Positions 41,430 through 50,301 of a DNA stretch of 50,301 nucleotides are shown piece after piece (position 1 is the first letter of the stretch; every line of letters begins with the position of its first letter). The position numbers were made by a program, and so were the translations under genes. The notes below the pieces were generated by a model. It saw only the letters and a list, made by a program, of their open reading frames with translations. It ran no database searches and was not told the origin of the DNA. This stretch comes from JAVVEZ01 sp032250895 (GTDB lineage Bacteria > Pseudomonadota > Gammaproteobacteria > Pseudomonadales > Pseudohongiellaceae), in assembly GCA_032250895.1 (NCBI GenBank), contig JAVVEZ010000017.1:1-50301 (forward strand). The letters are read 5' to 3'.

Positions 41430-43649
41430 ATGACAATGAAAGTCGGTTTGGGTGTTCACGAACGAGCAGCCGGGATTGTTCAGGGCACGCTGGTGGATGC
41501 CTTCGCGGTACTGGGCATGCATGATCATCCGGAAGGCGGGAAGCAGCTTACCGTGTTTCTGCCGGGCGCCCTTGGTGTGAGTGTGGTATCGCCTTCCGGG
41601 AAAAGCATCCTGGGGCGCCTGCAACAGCTTCACAGCGAAGGCCTGTTCAGCGGCCTTGTCAAGCGGGTGAAGACGGTGCCTTACCGGCTGCGGGTGGAAT
41701 ATCCTCTGGCGACCCTGACGCTTGAAGACCCCTATCGTTTTCCCTCCCTGCTCGATGAGACGGATGTGTACCTGTTCAACAGTGGCGTCCAGGAACAGGC
41801 CTGGCGTTTCATGGGCGCCAACCATCGCTGTTGCGAGGGTGTGGCCGGGGTCCTGTTCGTGGTATGGGCACCGAATGCGCGGCGCGTGTCAGTGCTGGGT
41901 GATTTCAATAGCTGGGATGGCCGGGTTCACGTCATGCGCCGGCATCCTGCCTCGGGCCTCTGGGAAATTTTCATTCCCGATGTCAGCAGCGCTGTGCCCT
42001 ACAAATATCAAGTGGTGGCAGACGATGGCACTGTGCTGCCATTGAAGGCCGACCCCTATGCCCGTCAGATGCAACTGCGCCCGGAGACGGCCTCGCTGGT
42101 GCCCGAACAAGAAGAGTACCGGTGGCAGGACGGTGACTGGATGCAGGCGCGGGCAGGCCGGGCCAGCCATGCGGAGGCCGTCAGCATCTATGAAGTGCAT
42201 CTGGGTTCATGGCGCCGGGACCCGCAGGAGCCCTGGCGCTTCCTGAGCTACCGGGAACTGGCGGATGCCTTGCTTGGCTATGTCAAGGACCGGGGTTTCA
42301 CCCATATTCAACTGCTGCCGGTGAGTGAACATCCCCTCGATGCCTCCTGGGGCTACCAGCCGCTGGGGCTCTTTGCACCCAGCAGCCGTTTCGGCCCGCC
42401 TGCGGATTTCAAGTATTTTATCGATCGTGCCCACCAGGCGGGCATTGCTGTGCTGCTGGACTGGGTGCCAGGGCATTTCCCCAGCGACGAGCACGGGCTC
42501 GCCCGCTTTGACGGCACCCACCTCTATGAGCATTCCGACCCCCGCAAGGGTTTTCATCCGGACTGGAATACCTTGATCTACAATTATGCCCGGGCCGAGG
42601 TGGTCAGCTACCTGCTCAGTAACGCGCTGTACTGGCTGGGGGAATATCATGTCGATGGTCTGCGCTTTGATGCCGTGGCCTCGATGCTGTATCTGGATTA
42701 CAGCCGCAAGCACGATGAATGGCTGCCCAATTATCATGGCGGACGCGAGAACCTGGAGGCGATAGATCTGATTCGTGCGATCAACCGCCGGGCCTATTTC
42801 AATTATCCCGGTGTCATGATGGTGGCCGAGGAATCCACGGCCTGGCCGGGTGTCACCGATTTCATCGAACGGGGAGGACTGGGTTTCGGCTTCAAATGGA
42901 ATCTGGGCTGGATGAATGATACCTTGAGCTATATGTCGCGGGATCCGTTGTATCGCAAGTTCCATCACAATCAAATGACCTTTGGCCTGCTTTACGCGTT
43001 CAGCGAAAACTTCATATTGCCGCTGAGTCATGACGAAGTGGTGCACGGCAAGGGTTCGCTGCTGGCACGAATGCCGGGTGACGACTGGCAGAAATTTGCC
43101 GGCCTGCGTGCCTATCTGGGCTTTATGTGGACCCATCCCGGCAAGAAGCTGCTGTTCATGGGGGGGGAATTTGCGCAGCGCGCCGAATGGAGTCATGAGC
43201 ACAGTCTGGATTGGCATCTTCTGGATTATGCGCCCCACCAGGGGATACAGAAACTGGTGACCGATTTGAACCTGTTGTATAAAACGACGTCCGCCCTGTA
43301 CGAGCTGGATGCGTCCCATGAAGGTTTTTCCTGGATCGACGCCGGCGATCATGCTCACTCCTTGTTCATTTATGTGCGTAAAAACCGGCAGTCGACGTCC
43401 GGGGTGCTTGTCATCGTCAACATGCTGCCGACAGCGCATCATGAATTCAGGGTTGGGGTGCCGGATGCCGGTTTCTATCGCGAGTGTCTCAATTCCGACA
43501 GCGAGATCTATGGTGGCAGTGGTTTGGGCAATCTGGGTGGTATCAGTGCCCGGCACAGCCCTGCCCATGGCCATCGATGGTCACTCACGCTGACCTTGCC
43601 GCCCTTGTCCACACTGGTTTTCAAGCGTGAAGCGGGAGAAAGCCGATGA
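41430..43649 (+). CDS. glgB: 1,4-alpha-glucan branching enzyme
   Basis: Introduces alpha-1,6 branches into glycogen. 739 aa with two N-terminal beta-sandwich modules (the second, around VLGDFNSWDG, is CBM48), a GH13 barrel and an all-beta C-terminal domain. The catalytic set is Asp414 (GLRFDAVASML), Glu467 (VAEEST) and Asp535 (SHDEVVHGKGS), the spacing expected from E. coli GlgB. ATG 41430 or 41436 could be the start (GGGG just upstream); a GTG at 41409 is open too. The stop overlaps glgX (ATGA). Confidence 0.96.
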   Translation: MTMKVGLGVHERAAGIVQGTLVDAFAVLGMHDHPEGGKQLTVFLPGALGVSVVSPSGKSILGRLQQLHSEGLFSGLVKRVKTVPYRLRVEYPLATLTLEDPYRFPSLLDETDVYLFNSGVQEQAWRFMGANHRCCEGVAGVLFVVWAPNARRVSVLGDFNSWDGRVHVMRRHPASGLWEIFIPDVSSAVPYKYQVVADDGTVLPLKADPYARQMQLRPETASLVPEQEEYRWQDGDWMQARAGRASHAEAVSIYEVHLGSWRRDPQEPWRFLSYRELADALLGYVKDRGFTHIQLLPVSEHPLDASWGYQPLGLFAPSSRFGPPADFKYFIDRAHQAGIAVLLDWVPGHFPSDEHGLARFDGTHLYEHSDPRKGFHPDWNTLIYNYARAEVVSYLLSNALYWLGEYHVDGLRFDAVASMLYLDYSRKHDEWLPNYHGGRENLEAIDLIRAINRRAYFNYPGVMMVAEESTAWPGVTDFIERGGLGFGFKWNLGWMNDTLSYMSRDPLYRKFHHNQMTFGLLYAFSENFILPLSHDEVVHGKGSLLARMPGDDWQKFAGLRAYLGFMWTHPGKKLLFMGGEFAQRAEWSHEHSLDWHLLDYAPHQGIQKLVTDLNLLYKTTSALYELDASHEGFSWIDAGDHAHSLFIYVRKNRQSTSGVLVIVNMLPTAHHEFRVGVPDAGFYRECLNSDSEIYGGSGLGNLGGISARHSPAHGHRWSLTLTLPPLSTLVFKREAGESR

Positions 43650-45766
43650 CGGGACTCGGCAGCGGTTATCTCAGCCCGCAGGGGGCCCACTGGGACGGGC
43701 AGGGTGTGAACTTTGCGTTGTTTTCCGCCCATGCGGAAAAAGTGGAATTGTGCCTGTTCAGCGCGGATGGCCGTCAGGAATTGCAACGGCTGGTGCTGCC
43801 GGAACTGACCAATCAGGTCTGGCATGGTTACCTGCCGGGAGCCGGACCGGGGACTGTATACGCTTATCGGGTCTACGGGCCTTACCAGCCCCAGCTGGGG
43901 CATCGCTTCAACCACCACAAACTCTTGCTGGACCCTTATGCCAGACAGCTGATAGGAAACTTCCAGTGGTCTGATCTGCACTATGGCTATCAGCGTGAAT
44001 CGGCAGACACTGATCTGAGCTTCGATGCGCGCGACAACAGCGCCTTCATGCCCAAATGTGTCGTCGTGGAGGACCGGGCCGTCGAGGTGAGCAGATGTAA
44101 CCGCGTGCCCAAGGCTGAAACCATCATTTATGAGGCCCATGTCAAAGGCTTTACCTACCGCCATCCCTCAGTGCCACCGGCACAACGCGGTACATTCCGT
44201 GGCATGGGGCACGCCCAGGTGGTCAGCTATCTCAAGGCGCTGGGCATTACCAGCCTGGAACTGCAACCGGTGCAGGGCTTCATCAGTGAGCATTTTCTGG
44301 TTGAAAAAGGCCTCAGTAATTATTGGGGTTATAACACGCTGACGTTTTTTGCCCCGCATCAGGCTTACCTGCACGGGAATGACATCGCTGAGTTCAGGCA
44401 GATGGTGGACAGCCTGCATGATGCCGGCATAGAAGTGATCCTGGACGTGGTCTATAACCATACGGCCGAAGGCGGGCGGCTTGGTCCCACCCTGTCGTTC
44501 AAGGGCATCGACAACTATTCCTATTACCGCCTGCAATCGGAGGACAAGCGTTTTTACATCAATGATACCGGCTGTGGCAACACGCTCAATGTGGCGCACC
44601 CCCAGGTGGTCAAGATGGTCATGGACAGCCTGCGTTACTGGGCCGGCACCATGGGCGTCGACGGCTTCAGGTTTGACCTGGCGCCGACATTGGGCAGAGA
44701 GCATTACGGCTTTGATAATGGCAACGGTTTTTTTGATGCACTGAATCAGGATCCTGCTCTGGATTCCACCAAGTTCATTGCCGAACCCTGGGACATAGGC
44801 CCGGGTGGTTACCAGTTGGGAAATTTTCCGCCGGGCTGGTGTGAATGGAACGACCGTTACAGGGATACCATTCGCCGTTTCTGGCGCGGAGATGCCGGCA
44901 TCCTGCCGGAATTCGCCAGAAGAATTCATGGCTCCAGTGATATTTTTGAGCATTCGGGAAGAAGACCCTCTGCCAGCATCAATTTCATTACCAGCCATGA
45001 CGGTTTTACCCTCAATGATCTGGTCAGCTACCGGGACCGCCACAATGAAATGAATCTGGAAGACAATCGCGACGGCCACAGTGAAAATCACAGCGACAAC
45101 TATGGCGTGGAGGGGCCGACGCTGATCGCCGAGATCAATGAAATACGCCAGCGCCAATGCAAGAACCTGCTGGCGACCCTGCTGATTTCCCAGGGCACGC
45201 CGATGCTTCTGGCCGGAGACGAAAGCGGCCGCACATTGCTCGGCAACAATAATGCCTACTGCCAGGACAATTCACTGAACTGGCTGGACTGGCGCCATGA
45301 TACCGAGGAGAGCAGAAACCTGCTGGCGTTCACCCGGCGGCTCATTGCCCTGAAAAAAGCCTGGCCTGAACTGAACCAGGATAGTTATATTCATGAGCAG
45401 ATGAAGCCCTATGATCCGGCCATTCGCTGGTTCAATCCTTCCGGCGAGCTGATGGAGAACAATCACTGGTCCCAGCATCATCTGAAAACAGTGGGTTATC
45501 TGCTGGAGGTGTTCAACCGGGAAGAAGAGCGCTGGCGCATATTTTTCACGATCTTTCATGCCGGTGATACGCCGGTCGATTTCATTCTGCCGGTGCGCGA
45601 GAACGTGAACACCTGGCACATCCTGTTTGATACTGCGTTGGCCGATGGCCTGGTCGAGTCCGCATCAACGCCGGTTCACAAGCATTTCATGGTGTCACCA
45701 TATTCCACCGTGATGTTCAACGCGGATTCCGGCATGGTCAATCTTGTAGAAGGTAGTTTGTTATGA
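43646..45766 (+). CDS. glgX: Glycogen debranching enzyme GlgX
   Basis: Isoamylase-type enzyme that hydrolyses alpha-1,6 branches left by the phosphorylase. 706 aa: CBM48 module with GAHWDGQGVNFALFSAHAEK (residues 13 onward, split across two strands), then GH13 barrel with Asp344 (GFRFDLAP), Glu380 (IAEPWD) and Asp452 (TSHDGFTLNDL). About 50 residues longer than E. coli GlgX. Overlaps glgB upstream and glgP downstream, each by ATGA, which should keep the three enzymes in proportion. Confidence 0.96.
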   Translation: MTGLGSGYLSPQGAHWDGQGVNFALFSAHAEKVELCLFSADGRQELQRLVLPELTNQVWHGYLPGAGPGTVYAYRVYGPYQPQLGHRFNHHKLLLDPYARQLIGNFQWSDLHYGYQRESADTDLSFDARDNSAFMPKCVVVEDRAVEVSRCNRVPKAETIIYEAHVKGFTYRHPSVPPAQRGTFRGMGHAQVVSYLKALGITSLELQPVQGFISEHFLVEKGLSNYWGYNTLTFFAPHQAYLHGNDIAEFRQMVDSLHDAGIEVILDVVYNHTAEGGRLGPTLSFKGIDNYSYYRLQSEDKRFYINDTGCGNTLNVAHPQVVKMVMDSLRYWAGTMGVDGFRFDLAPTLGREHYGFDNGNGFFDALNQDPALDSTKFIAEPWDIGPGGYQLGNFPPGWCEWNDRYRDTIRRFWRGDAGILPEFARRIHGSSDIFEHSGRRPSASINFITSHDGFTLNDLVSYRDRHNEMNLEDNRDGHSENHSDNYGVEGPTLIAEINEIRQRQCKNLLATLLISQGTPMLLAGDESGRTLLGNNNAYCQDNSLNWLDWRHDTEESRNLLAFTRRLIALKKAWPELNQDSYIHEQMKPYDPAIRWFNPSGELMENNHWSQHHLKTVGYLLEVFNREEERWRIFFTIFHAGDTPVDFILPVRENVNTWHILFDTALADGLVESASTPVHKHFMVSPYSTVMFNADSGMVNLVEGSLL

Positions 45767-48234
45767 AGATGGATAAACACGCCCACCCACACTTTGTTGA
45801 TCGTTATCCCTGGCTGGGGATGGATGTCCGGGCGGTGAAGCAGGATCTCGCCCGGCATTATCACCTGACCCTGGGGCGGGACCATGGCGACTGCGGTGAA
45901 CGTTTCCTGTATGAAGCCGCTGCGCTGGCCGTCAGGGACCGCATCGTGGAGCGCTGGCGCCAGACCAGGGAGCGCAACCATCAGCAGGATCCCCGCCGGG
46001 TGTCCTATCTCTCGCTGGAGTTCCTGATGGGCCGGGCCTTTTCCAATGCCGTGCTCAATCTTGATATGGCCGAGTCCATGCGTCAGGCCCTGAAGGATTT
46101 TGGCTGTGCCTTTGAAATGGTGGTCGATCAGGAGCAGGATGCCGGTCTTGGCAATGGCGGCCTGGGCCGGCTCGCAGCCTGTTTTCTGGACAGCTGCGCG
46201 ACCCTGCACTACCCGGTTACCGGTTATGGTATCCGCTATGACTACGGTATTTTTGAACAGAAAATAAAAGATGGCTACCAATTGGAAGTGCCGGATCACT
46301 GGCTGGAAGGCGGCAGTCCCTGGGAATTCGTCGCGCTTGACAACACCCGGCAGATCAAGTTTGGTGGGCATACCGAGACTTACGTGGATGCGGAAGGCCG
46401 TCAGCATTCGCGCTGGCTCGGTACGGCGGATGTGCTGGCCGTGCCCCATGATATTCCGGTGCCCGGTTACCACAACGACAATGTGATTACCCTGCGCCTG
46501 TGGAAGGCAGAGTCCGCCGACAAATTCGATCTCAATGAATTCAATTCCGGGGATTTCAACGAAGCGGTGGCATCACAGAATGCCGCGTCACGTATTTCCA
46601 TGGTGCTTTATCCCAACGACGCCAGTGTCAACGGCAGAATCCTGCGGCTGCGGCAGCAGTATTTCCTGTCGTCGGCGAGCCTGCAGGACGTGATTTCGCG
46701 CTGGCTGGAACAGCACAGCAACAGCTTTGATGGCTTTGCCGACAAAAACTGTTTCCAGCTCAATGATACCCATCCGGCAGTGGCTGTGCCCGAGTTGATG
46801 CGCTTGCTGATGGACGAGTATCTGATGGATTGGGAGGCGGCCTGGGCGCTCACCCGCCGTACCATGGCCTATACCAATCACACCCTGCTACCGGAGGCAC
46901 TGGAACGCTGGTCCGTACCGATGTTCGCAGAGGTGCTGCCGAGACTGCTGGAAATCATCTATGAGATCAATCGCCGTTTTCTGCTGGAAGTGGCCGAAAA
47001 ATGGCCTGGTGATACGAATAAAGCCCAGGCAATGTCTATCATTGAAGAAGGCGGTGAGCATCATATCCGCATGGCCTTTCTGGCCATTGTCGGCAGTTTT
47101 TCCGTGAATGGTGTGGCCGCACTGCATACCACGCTGCTCAAGGAAGGATTGTTTCATGATTTTTATCAATTATGGCCTGAACGTTTCAATAACAAGACCA
47201 ACGGCGTGACTCCACGGCGTTGGCTGTTGTTCTGCAATCCAGGTCTTGCCGATCTTGTCAGCAGGACCATCGGCAGGGGCTGGATCAGCAATCTCGATGA
47301 ACTGGAAAAACTCAGAGACTTCGCCGATGAAGCAAAATTCCAGAAAAAATGGCAAGCCGTCAAGACGGCAAACAAGGTCGCCCTGGCAGACTTCGTCAAG
47401 TCCTGCTGCGATGTCGATTTTGATCCCGGCATGTTGTTTGATGTTCAGGTAAAGCGTATTCATGAGTACAAGCGCCAACTGCTGAACGTACTGCACATCA
47501 TCCATCTGTATGACAGGATCGTGCGGGGGGATACGGCCACGCTGGCCCCCAGATGTGTATTGATCGGGGGCAAGGCCGCCCCCGGGTATTTCATTGCCAA
47601 GTTGATCATCAAGCTGATCAACAATGTGGCGGCTGTGATCAATGCCGACCAGCGTGCACAACCGTATCTGCGCGTGGCCTTTCTTCCCAACTACCGGGTG
47701 ACGGCCATGGAGAAGATTTGTCCCGGGACAGATCTGTCCGAACAGATATCCACTGCCGGCAAGGAAGCATCGGGCACCGGCAACATGAAACTGATGATGA
47801 ACGGTGCGGTCACGATCGGAACCATGGATGGTGCGAATATTGAAATTCGCGGTGCCGTCGGTGCCGAAAACTTTTTCCTGTTTGGTTTGAATGCGCTCGA
47901 GGTGGAGTCGCGGCGCAGGGACTATCAGCCGAACCTGATCATCGCCAACGATCCTGACCTGCTCAGGGTCATGGCCATGCTCGATAGCGGTTTTTTCTCA
48001 AAGGATGAAAACGGCCTGTTCGAGCCGCTGTGCGAAAGCATCCGGAATCCGCATGATCCCTGGTTGACGGCGGCTGATTTCCGCAGTTATGTCGATGCCC
48101 AGCAAGAGGCTGGTGAAGCCTTTATGGACAAGGGACGCTGGACCCGCATGAGCATCCTCAATACGGCGGCCAGCGGCCATTTTTCCAGCGACAGAACGAT
48201 CCGGGAATATGCCCGGGAAATATGGAAACTGTGA
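45763..48234 (+). CDS. glgP: Glycogen/alpha-glucan phosphorylase
   Basis: Releases glucose 1-phosphate from the non-reducing ends of glycogen or maltodextrin. 823 aa, GT35, normal length. The pyridoxal-phosphate lysine is Lys676 in EASGTGNMKLMMNGA. Other family blocks: YLSLEFLMGR near residue 80, GNGGLGRLAACFLDS near 130, NQTN-like FNNKTNGVTPRRWL near 480 and VQVKRIHEYKRQLLN near 565. Whether glycogen or maltodextrin is preferred cannot be told, but placement between glgX and glgC favours glycogen turnover. Starts in an ATGA overlap with glgX. Confidence 0.96.
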   Translation: MKMDKHAHPHFVDRYPWLGMDVRAVKQDLARHYHLTLGRDHGDCGERFLYEAAALAVRDRIVERWRQTRERNHQQDPRRVSYLSLEFLMGRAFSNAVLNLDMAESMRQALKDFGCAFEMVVDQEQDAGLGNGGLGRLAACFLDSCATLHYPVTGYGIRYDYGIFEQKIKDGYQLEVPDHWLEGGSPWEFVALDNTRQIKFGGHTETYVDAEGRQHSRWLGTADVLAVPHDIPVPGYHNDNVITLRLWKAESADKFDLNEFNSGDFNEAVASQNAASRISMVLYPNDASVNGRILRLRQQYFLSSASLQDVISRWLEQHSNSFDGFADKNCFQLNDTHPAVAVPELMRLLMDEYLMDWEAAWALTRRTMAYTNHTLLPEALERWSVPMFAEVLPRLLEIIYEINRRFLLEVAEKWPGDTNKAQAMSIIEEGGEHHIRMAFLAIVGSFSVNGVAALHTTLLKEGLFHDFYQLWPERFNNKTNGVTPRRWLLFCNPGLADLVSRTIGRGWISNLDELEKLRDFADEAKFQKKWQAVKTANKVALADFVKSCCDVDFDPGMLFDVQVKRIHEYKRQLLNVLHIIHLYDRIVRGDTATLAPRCVLIGGKAAPGYFIAKLIIKLINNVAAVINADQRAQPYLRVAFLPNYRVTAMEKICPGTDLSEQISTAGKEASGTGNMKLMMNGAVTIGTMDGANIEIRGAVGAENFFLFGLNALEVESRRRDYQPNLIIANDPDLLRVMAMLDSGFFSKDENGLFEPLCESIRNPHDPWLTAADFRSYVDAQQEAGEAFMDKGRWTRMSILNTAASGHFSSDRTIREYAREIWKL

Positions 48235-48262
48235 ATGGCCCATCAATAGCCGGGGAGTCTTT

Positions 48263-49537
48263 ATGCTTAATTCAGGATCGCGTTATGTCAGCAAGCTTAC
48301 CCGTGACACCTATGCCCTGATTCTGGCCGGCGGCAGGGGTTCCCGGCTCTATGAACTGACGGAATGGCGGGCAAAACCGGCGCTGTATTTTGGCGGCAAG
48401 TTCCGCATCATCGATTTTCCCCTGTCGAACTGCATCAATTCCGGTATCCGCCGGGTCGGCGTGGTCACCCAGTACAAGGCGCATTCGCTGATCAAGCATC
48501 TGGTCAGGGGCTGGGGGCATTTCAAAAAGGAATTGGGGGAGGGCATCGAAATTCTGCCCGCTTCCCAGCGTTATTCCGACAACTGGTATCTGGGCACGGC
48601 GGATGCCGTCTACCAGAACATTGACATCATTCGCGGCGAGATCCCGACGCATGTCATGATTCTGTCCGGTGATCATGTCTATCGCCAGGATTATGGCGAG
48701 ATGCTGGCCTTTCACAGCGATAACGATTCCGACATGACGGTTTCCTGTTTTCAGGTGCCCATCGAGGAGGCGGCCGGAGCGTTCGGTGTGATGCAGGTGG
48801 ATGAAAACTACCGCATCATCGGCTTTGAGGAAAAGCCTGCCAAGCCGGCCCCGATTCCCGGCAATCCGGGCATGTGCCTGGCGTCGATGGGGAATTACAT
48901 GTTCAAAAGCGAGTTTCTGTTTGAACAGTTGCGCTCCGACGCTGAAAACCGGGGTTCCGACCACGACTTTGGCAAGAATATCATTCCGTCCATCGTGCAG
49001 GAGCACAAGGTCTATGCCTACCGCTTTGCAGACCCCTCCCAGGACACCCGGGCATATTGGAAGGACGTGGGCACCCTGGACTCCTACTGGCTGGCCAATA
49101 TAGAACTGGCGCAGCCGGTACCACCATTGAATCTGTATGATCCGCGGTGGCCGATCTGGACCTTTCAGGAACAGCTGCCACCGGCGAAATTCGTGTTCAA
49201 CGACGATGACCGCCGTGGTTATGCCGTGGACTCGCTGGTGGCGGGAGGCTGTATCATTTCCGGTTCCAGCGTCAACAAATCCATCCTTTTCTATAATGTT
49301 CGTACCAATTCCTATTCAAGCATCGAGGAATCGATATTGTTGCCGGAAGTGAATGTCGGGCGCCACTGCCGGCTGCGCAAGGTGATCATCGACCGGGGTT
49401 GCAACATCCCGGCGGGAACGGAAATCGGCTACGACCACGCCGAGGATCGCAACAGAGGGTTTCGCGTCACGGCAGGGGGCGTCACGTTGGTGACAAGAGC
49501 CATGCTGGGTCAGAAAGTCGGTGGTATTGGCCTTTGA
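48263..49537 (+). CDS. glgC: Glucose-1-phosphate adenylyltransferase (ADP-glucose pyrophosphorylase)
   Basis: Makes ADP-glucose from ATP and glucose 1-phosphate, the committed step of glycogen synthesis. 424 aa. The nucleotide loop LILAGGRGSRLYELTEWRAKPA starts near residue 16 (split over two motifs), then FRIIDFPLSNC, SGDHVYRQDY, FEEKP with the sugar-phosphate lysine, and a C-terminal left-handed beta-helix (SSIEESILLPEV). Usually allosterically controlled; the N-terminal RYVSKLTRDTYAL is the region that binds fructose 1,6-bisphosphate in the E. coli enzyme. GGGAG 6 bases ahead fixes the ATG at 48263. Confidence 0.96.
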   Translation: MLNSGSRYVSKLTRDTYALILAGGRGSRLYELTEWRAKPALYFGGKFRIIDFPLSNCINSGIRRVGVVTQYKAHSLIKHLVRGWGHFKKELGEGIEILPASQRYSDNWYLGTADAVYQNIDIIRGEIPTHVMILSGDHVYRQDYGEMLAFHSDNDSDMTVSCFQVPIEEAAGAFGVMQVDENYRIIGFEEKPAKPAPIPGNPGMCLASMGNYMFKSEFLFEQLRSDAENRGSDHDFGKNIIPSIVQEHKVYAYRFADPSQDTRAYWKDVGTLDSYWLANIELAQPVPPLNLYDPRWPIWTFQEQLPPAKFVFNDDDRRGYAVDSLVAGGCIISGSSVNKSILFYNVRTNSYSSIEESILLPEVNVGRHCRLRKVIIDRGCNIPAGTEIGYDHAEDRNRGFRVTAGGVTLVTRAMLGQKVGGIGL

Positions 49538-49556
49538 TGATCAGGTTGTAGAGCGC

Positions 49557-50301
49557 ATGCGAATTTTGATGGTTGCCGCTGAAAATGGTGCCCTGCCCGG
49601 TGGCAAGGTGGGAGGCATCGGTGATGTCATCAGGGATGTGCCAACGGCGCTGGCGCGGGCCGGGCATCAGGTGGATGTGGTCACGCCCGGCTATCAGAGT
49701 CTGTCTCTGTTGCCCGGCACGCAATTACAGAACAGACTGACGCTGGAATTTGCCGGGGCCCTGGAAAGCATCGTGCTCTTCAAGGCGGCTGTGCCGCAGT
49801 CCCTCGCCGGGGTGGAACACTGGCTGGTGGAAAACCGGATTTTTGCCGCCTGTGGCGTGGGTATGATCTATTGCAATGACGGGGCCGGTCCCTTTGCGAC
49901 CGACGCCCGCAAATTTGCGCTGTTCTGTCATGCTGTCTGCCATGCCCTGGTGACTGGCGCACTGCCCTGGCCCGATGTGATCCATCTGCATGACTGGCAC
50001 GGAGCCCCCTTGCTGTTTCTGCGCAAATACCTGCCGGCTTACCGCAAGCTGCTGGATATTTTCTGTGTCTACAGCGTCCATAATTTGTCGCTGCAAGGGG
50101 TCAGGCCCTTCAGCAACAATGAGTCGGCGCTGGAATCCTGGTTTCCCATTCGCGCGTATAACAGAGAGGAAATTGCCGATCCGGTGGCGGGTGACTGTGT
50201 CAACATGATGCGCATGGGGATCAACCTGGCGGATCGGATTCATGTGGTCTCTCCCACCTATGCCAGGGAGATTCTGCTGCCCAGCATCCCGGAGCAGGGC
50301 T
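49557..50301 (+). CDS. glgA: Glycogen synthase GlgA, N-terminal part (cut by window end)
   Basis: Elongates glucan from ADP-glucose. 248 residues of the N-terminal GT5 domain are present before the window ends. It opens MRILMVAAENGALP and has the ADP-glucose loop KVGGIGDV (residues 17-24), then VIHLHDWHG near residue 143, CVYSVHNLSLQG near 170 and INLADRIHVVSPTYAREI near 225. The start lies 20 bases after the glgC stop. Completes the synthesis branch of the operon. Confidence 0.94.
   Translation, partial: MRILMVAAENGALPGGKVGGIGDVIRDVPTALARAGHQVDVVTPGYQSLSLLPGTQLQNRLTLEFAGALESIVLFKAAVPQSLAGVEHWLVENRIFAACGVGMIYCNDGAGPFATDARKFALFCHAVCHALVTGALPWPDVIHLHDWHGAPLLFLRKYLPAYRKLLDIFCVYSVHNLSLQGVRPFSNNESALESWFPIRAYNREEIADPVAGDCVNMMRMGINLADRIHVVSPTYAREILLPSIPEQG

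Noticed and set aside
42207..43574. 455-codon frame opposite glgB, and a similar 452-codon frame opposite malQ
   Set aside because: Antisense to enzymes with full catalytic motifs; no protein family resemblance.
1..50301. CRISPR arrays, tRNA or rRNA genes, prophage or intact IS elements
   Set aside because: No regularly spaced identical repeats, no cloverleaf or rRNA-like stretch and no transposase, integrase or phage structural protein was seen.

Overview
The window reads as chromosomal DNA of a GC-rich gammaproteobacterium. FklB and the AroG-type DAHP synthase align closely with their E. coli counterparts from memory, the arsenic and glycogen operons are of proteobacterial type, and there is an outer-membrane TonB-dependent receptor. 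I cannot name a genus. I see no rRNA, tRNA, CRISPR array, prophage or intact insertion sequence. Genes are densely packed, and 1- to 4-base stop/start overlaps (mostly ATGA) are common.

Layout. 1-3765: end of a [NiFe]-hydrogenase maturation operon (hypF partial, hypC, hypD, hypE). 3859-4728: secreted protein of unknown function. 4762-6842 (minus): two DoxX-family membrane proteins, a DUF805 protein and a metallo-beta-lactamase-fold hydrolase. 7073-9846 (minus): aldo/keto reductase and a DUF4153 membrane protein. 9866-10582 (minus): Tat-exported Fe/Mn superoxide dismutase. 10737-13428 (minus): malonate transporter madL-madM and a malonyl-CoA-synthetase-like enzyme. 13545-15442 (minus): arsR-arsC-ACR3 with a clear palindromic operator. 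15519-16685 (minus): Tat-exported sulfite-oxidase-family molybdoenzyme.

16850-23530 (plus): putative alpha/beta-hydrolase lipoprotein, GFA-family zinc protein, a repeat-bearing spacer, a TonB-dependent receptor with terminator, then three exported proteins: a 'GHWEG' family protein, a DUF6152 protein and a diheme cytochrome c lipoprotein. A second, paralogous 'GHWEG' + DUF6152 pair, preceded by a small secreted protein, lies at 37083-38839. Between them are housekeeping genes: histone-deacetylase-like hydrolase, MtfA-like peptidase, purN-like and nhaA, a DMT exporter, fklB, a DUF1015 protein, aroG, a type-2 (eukaryote-like) ileS and a beta-CASP nuclease.

39245-50301 (plus): glycogen/alpha-glucan operon malQ-glgB-glgX-glgP-glgC-glgA (glgA runs off the window). 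It covers ADP-glucose synthesis, polymerisation, branching, debranching, phosphorolysis and maltodextrin disproportionation.

Most interesting points: (1) ileS is preceded by an intrinsic terminator inside its own leader, by a possible 19-codon peptide with an Ile-Ile-Phe-Ile run, and by a segment able to form an alternative antiterminator, which together suggest isoleucine-responsive attenuation reaching aroG. (2) Both DUF6152 proteins are predicted to be cut directly before His-His, giving a mature N-terminal histidine that could bind a metal. (3) The second heme domain of the cytochrome has Cys where the axial Met is expected. (4) The exported superoxide dismutase keeps all four metal ligands but not the usual second-shell residues. 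(5) Several long hairpin elements look like MITE or REP repeats.
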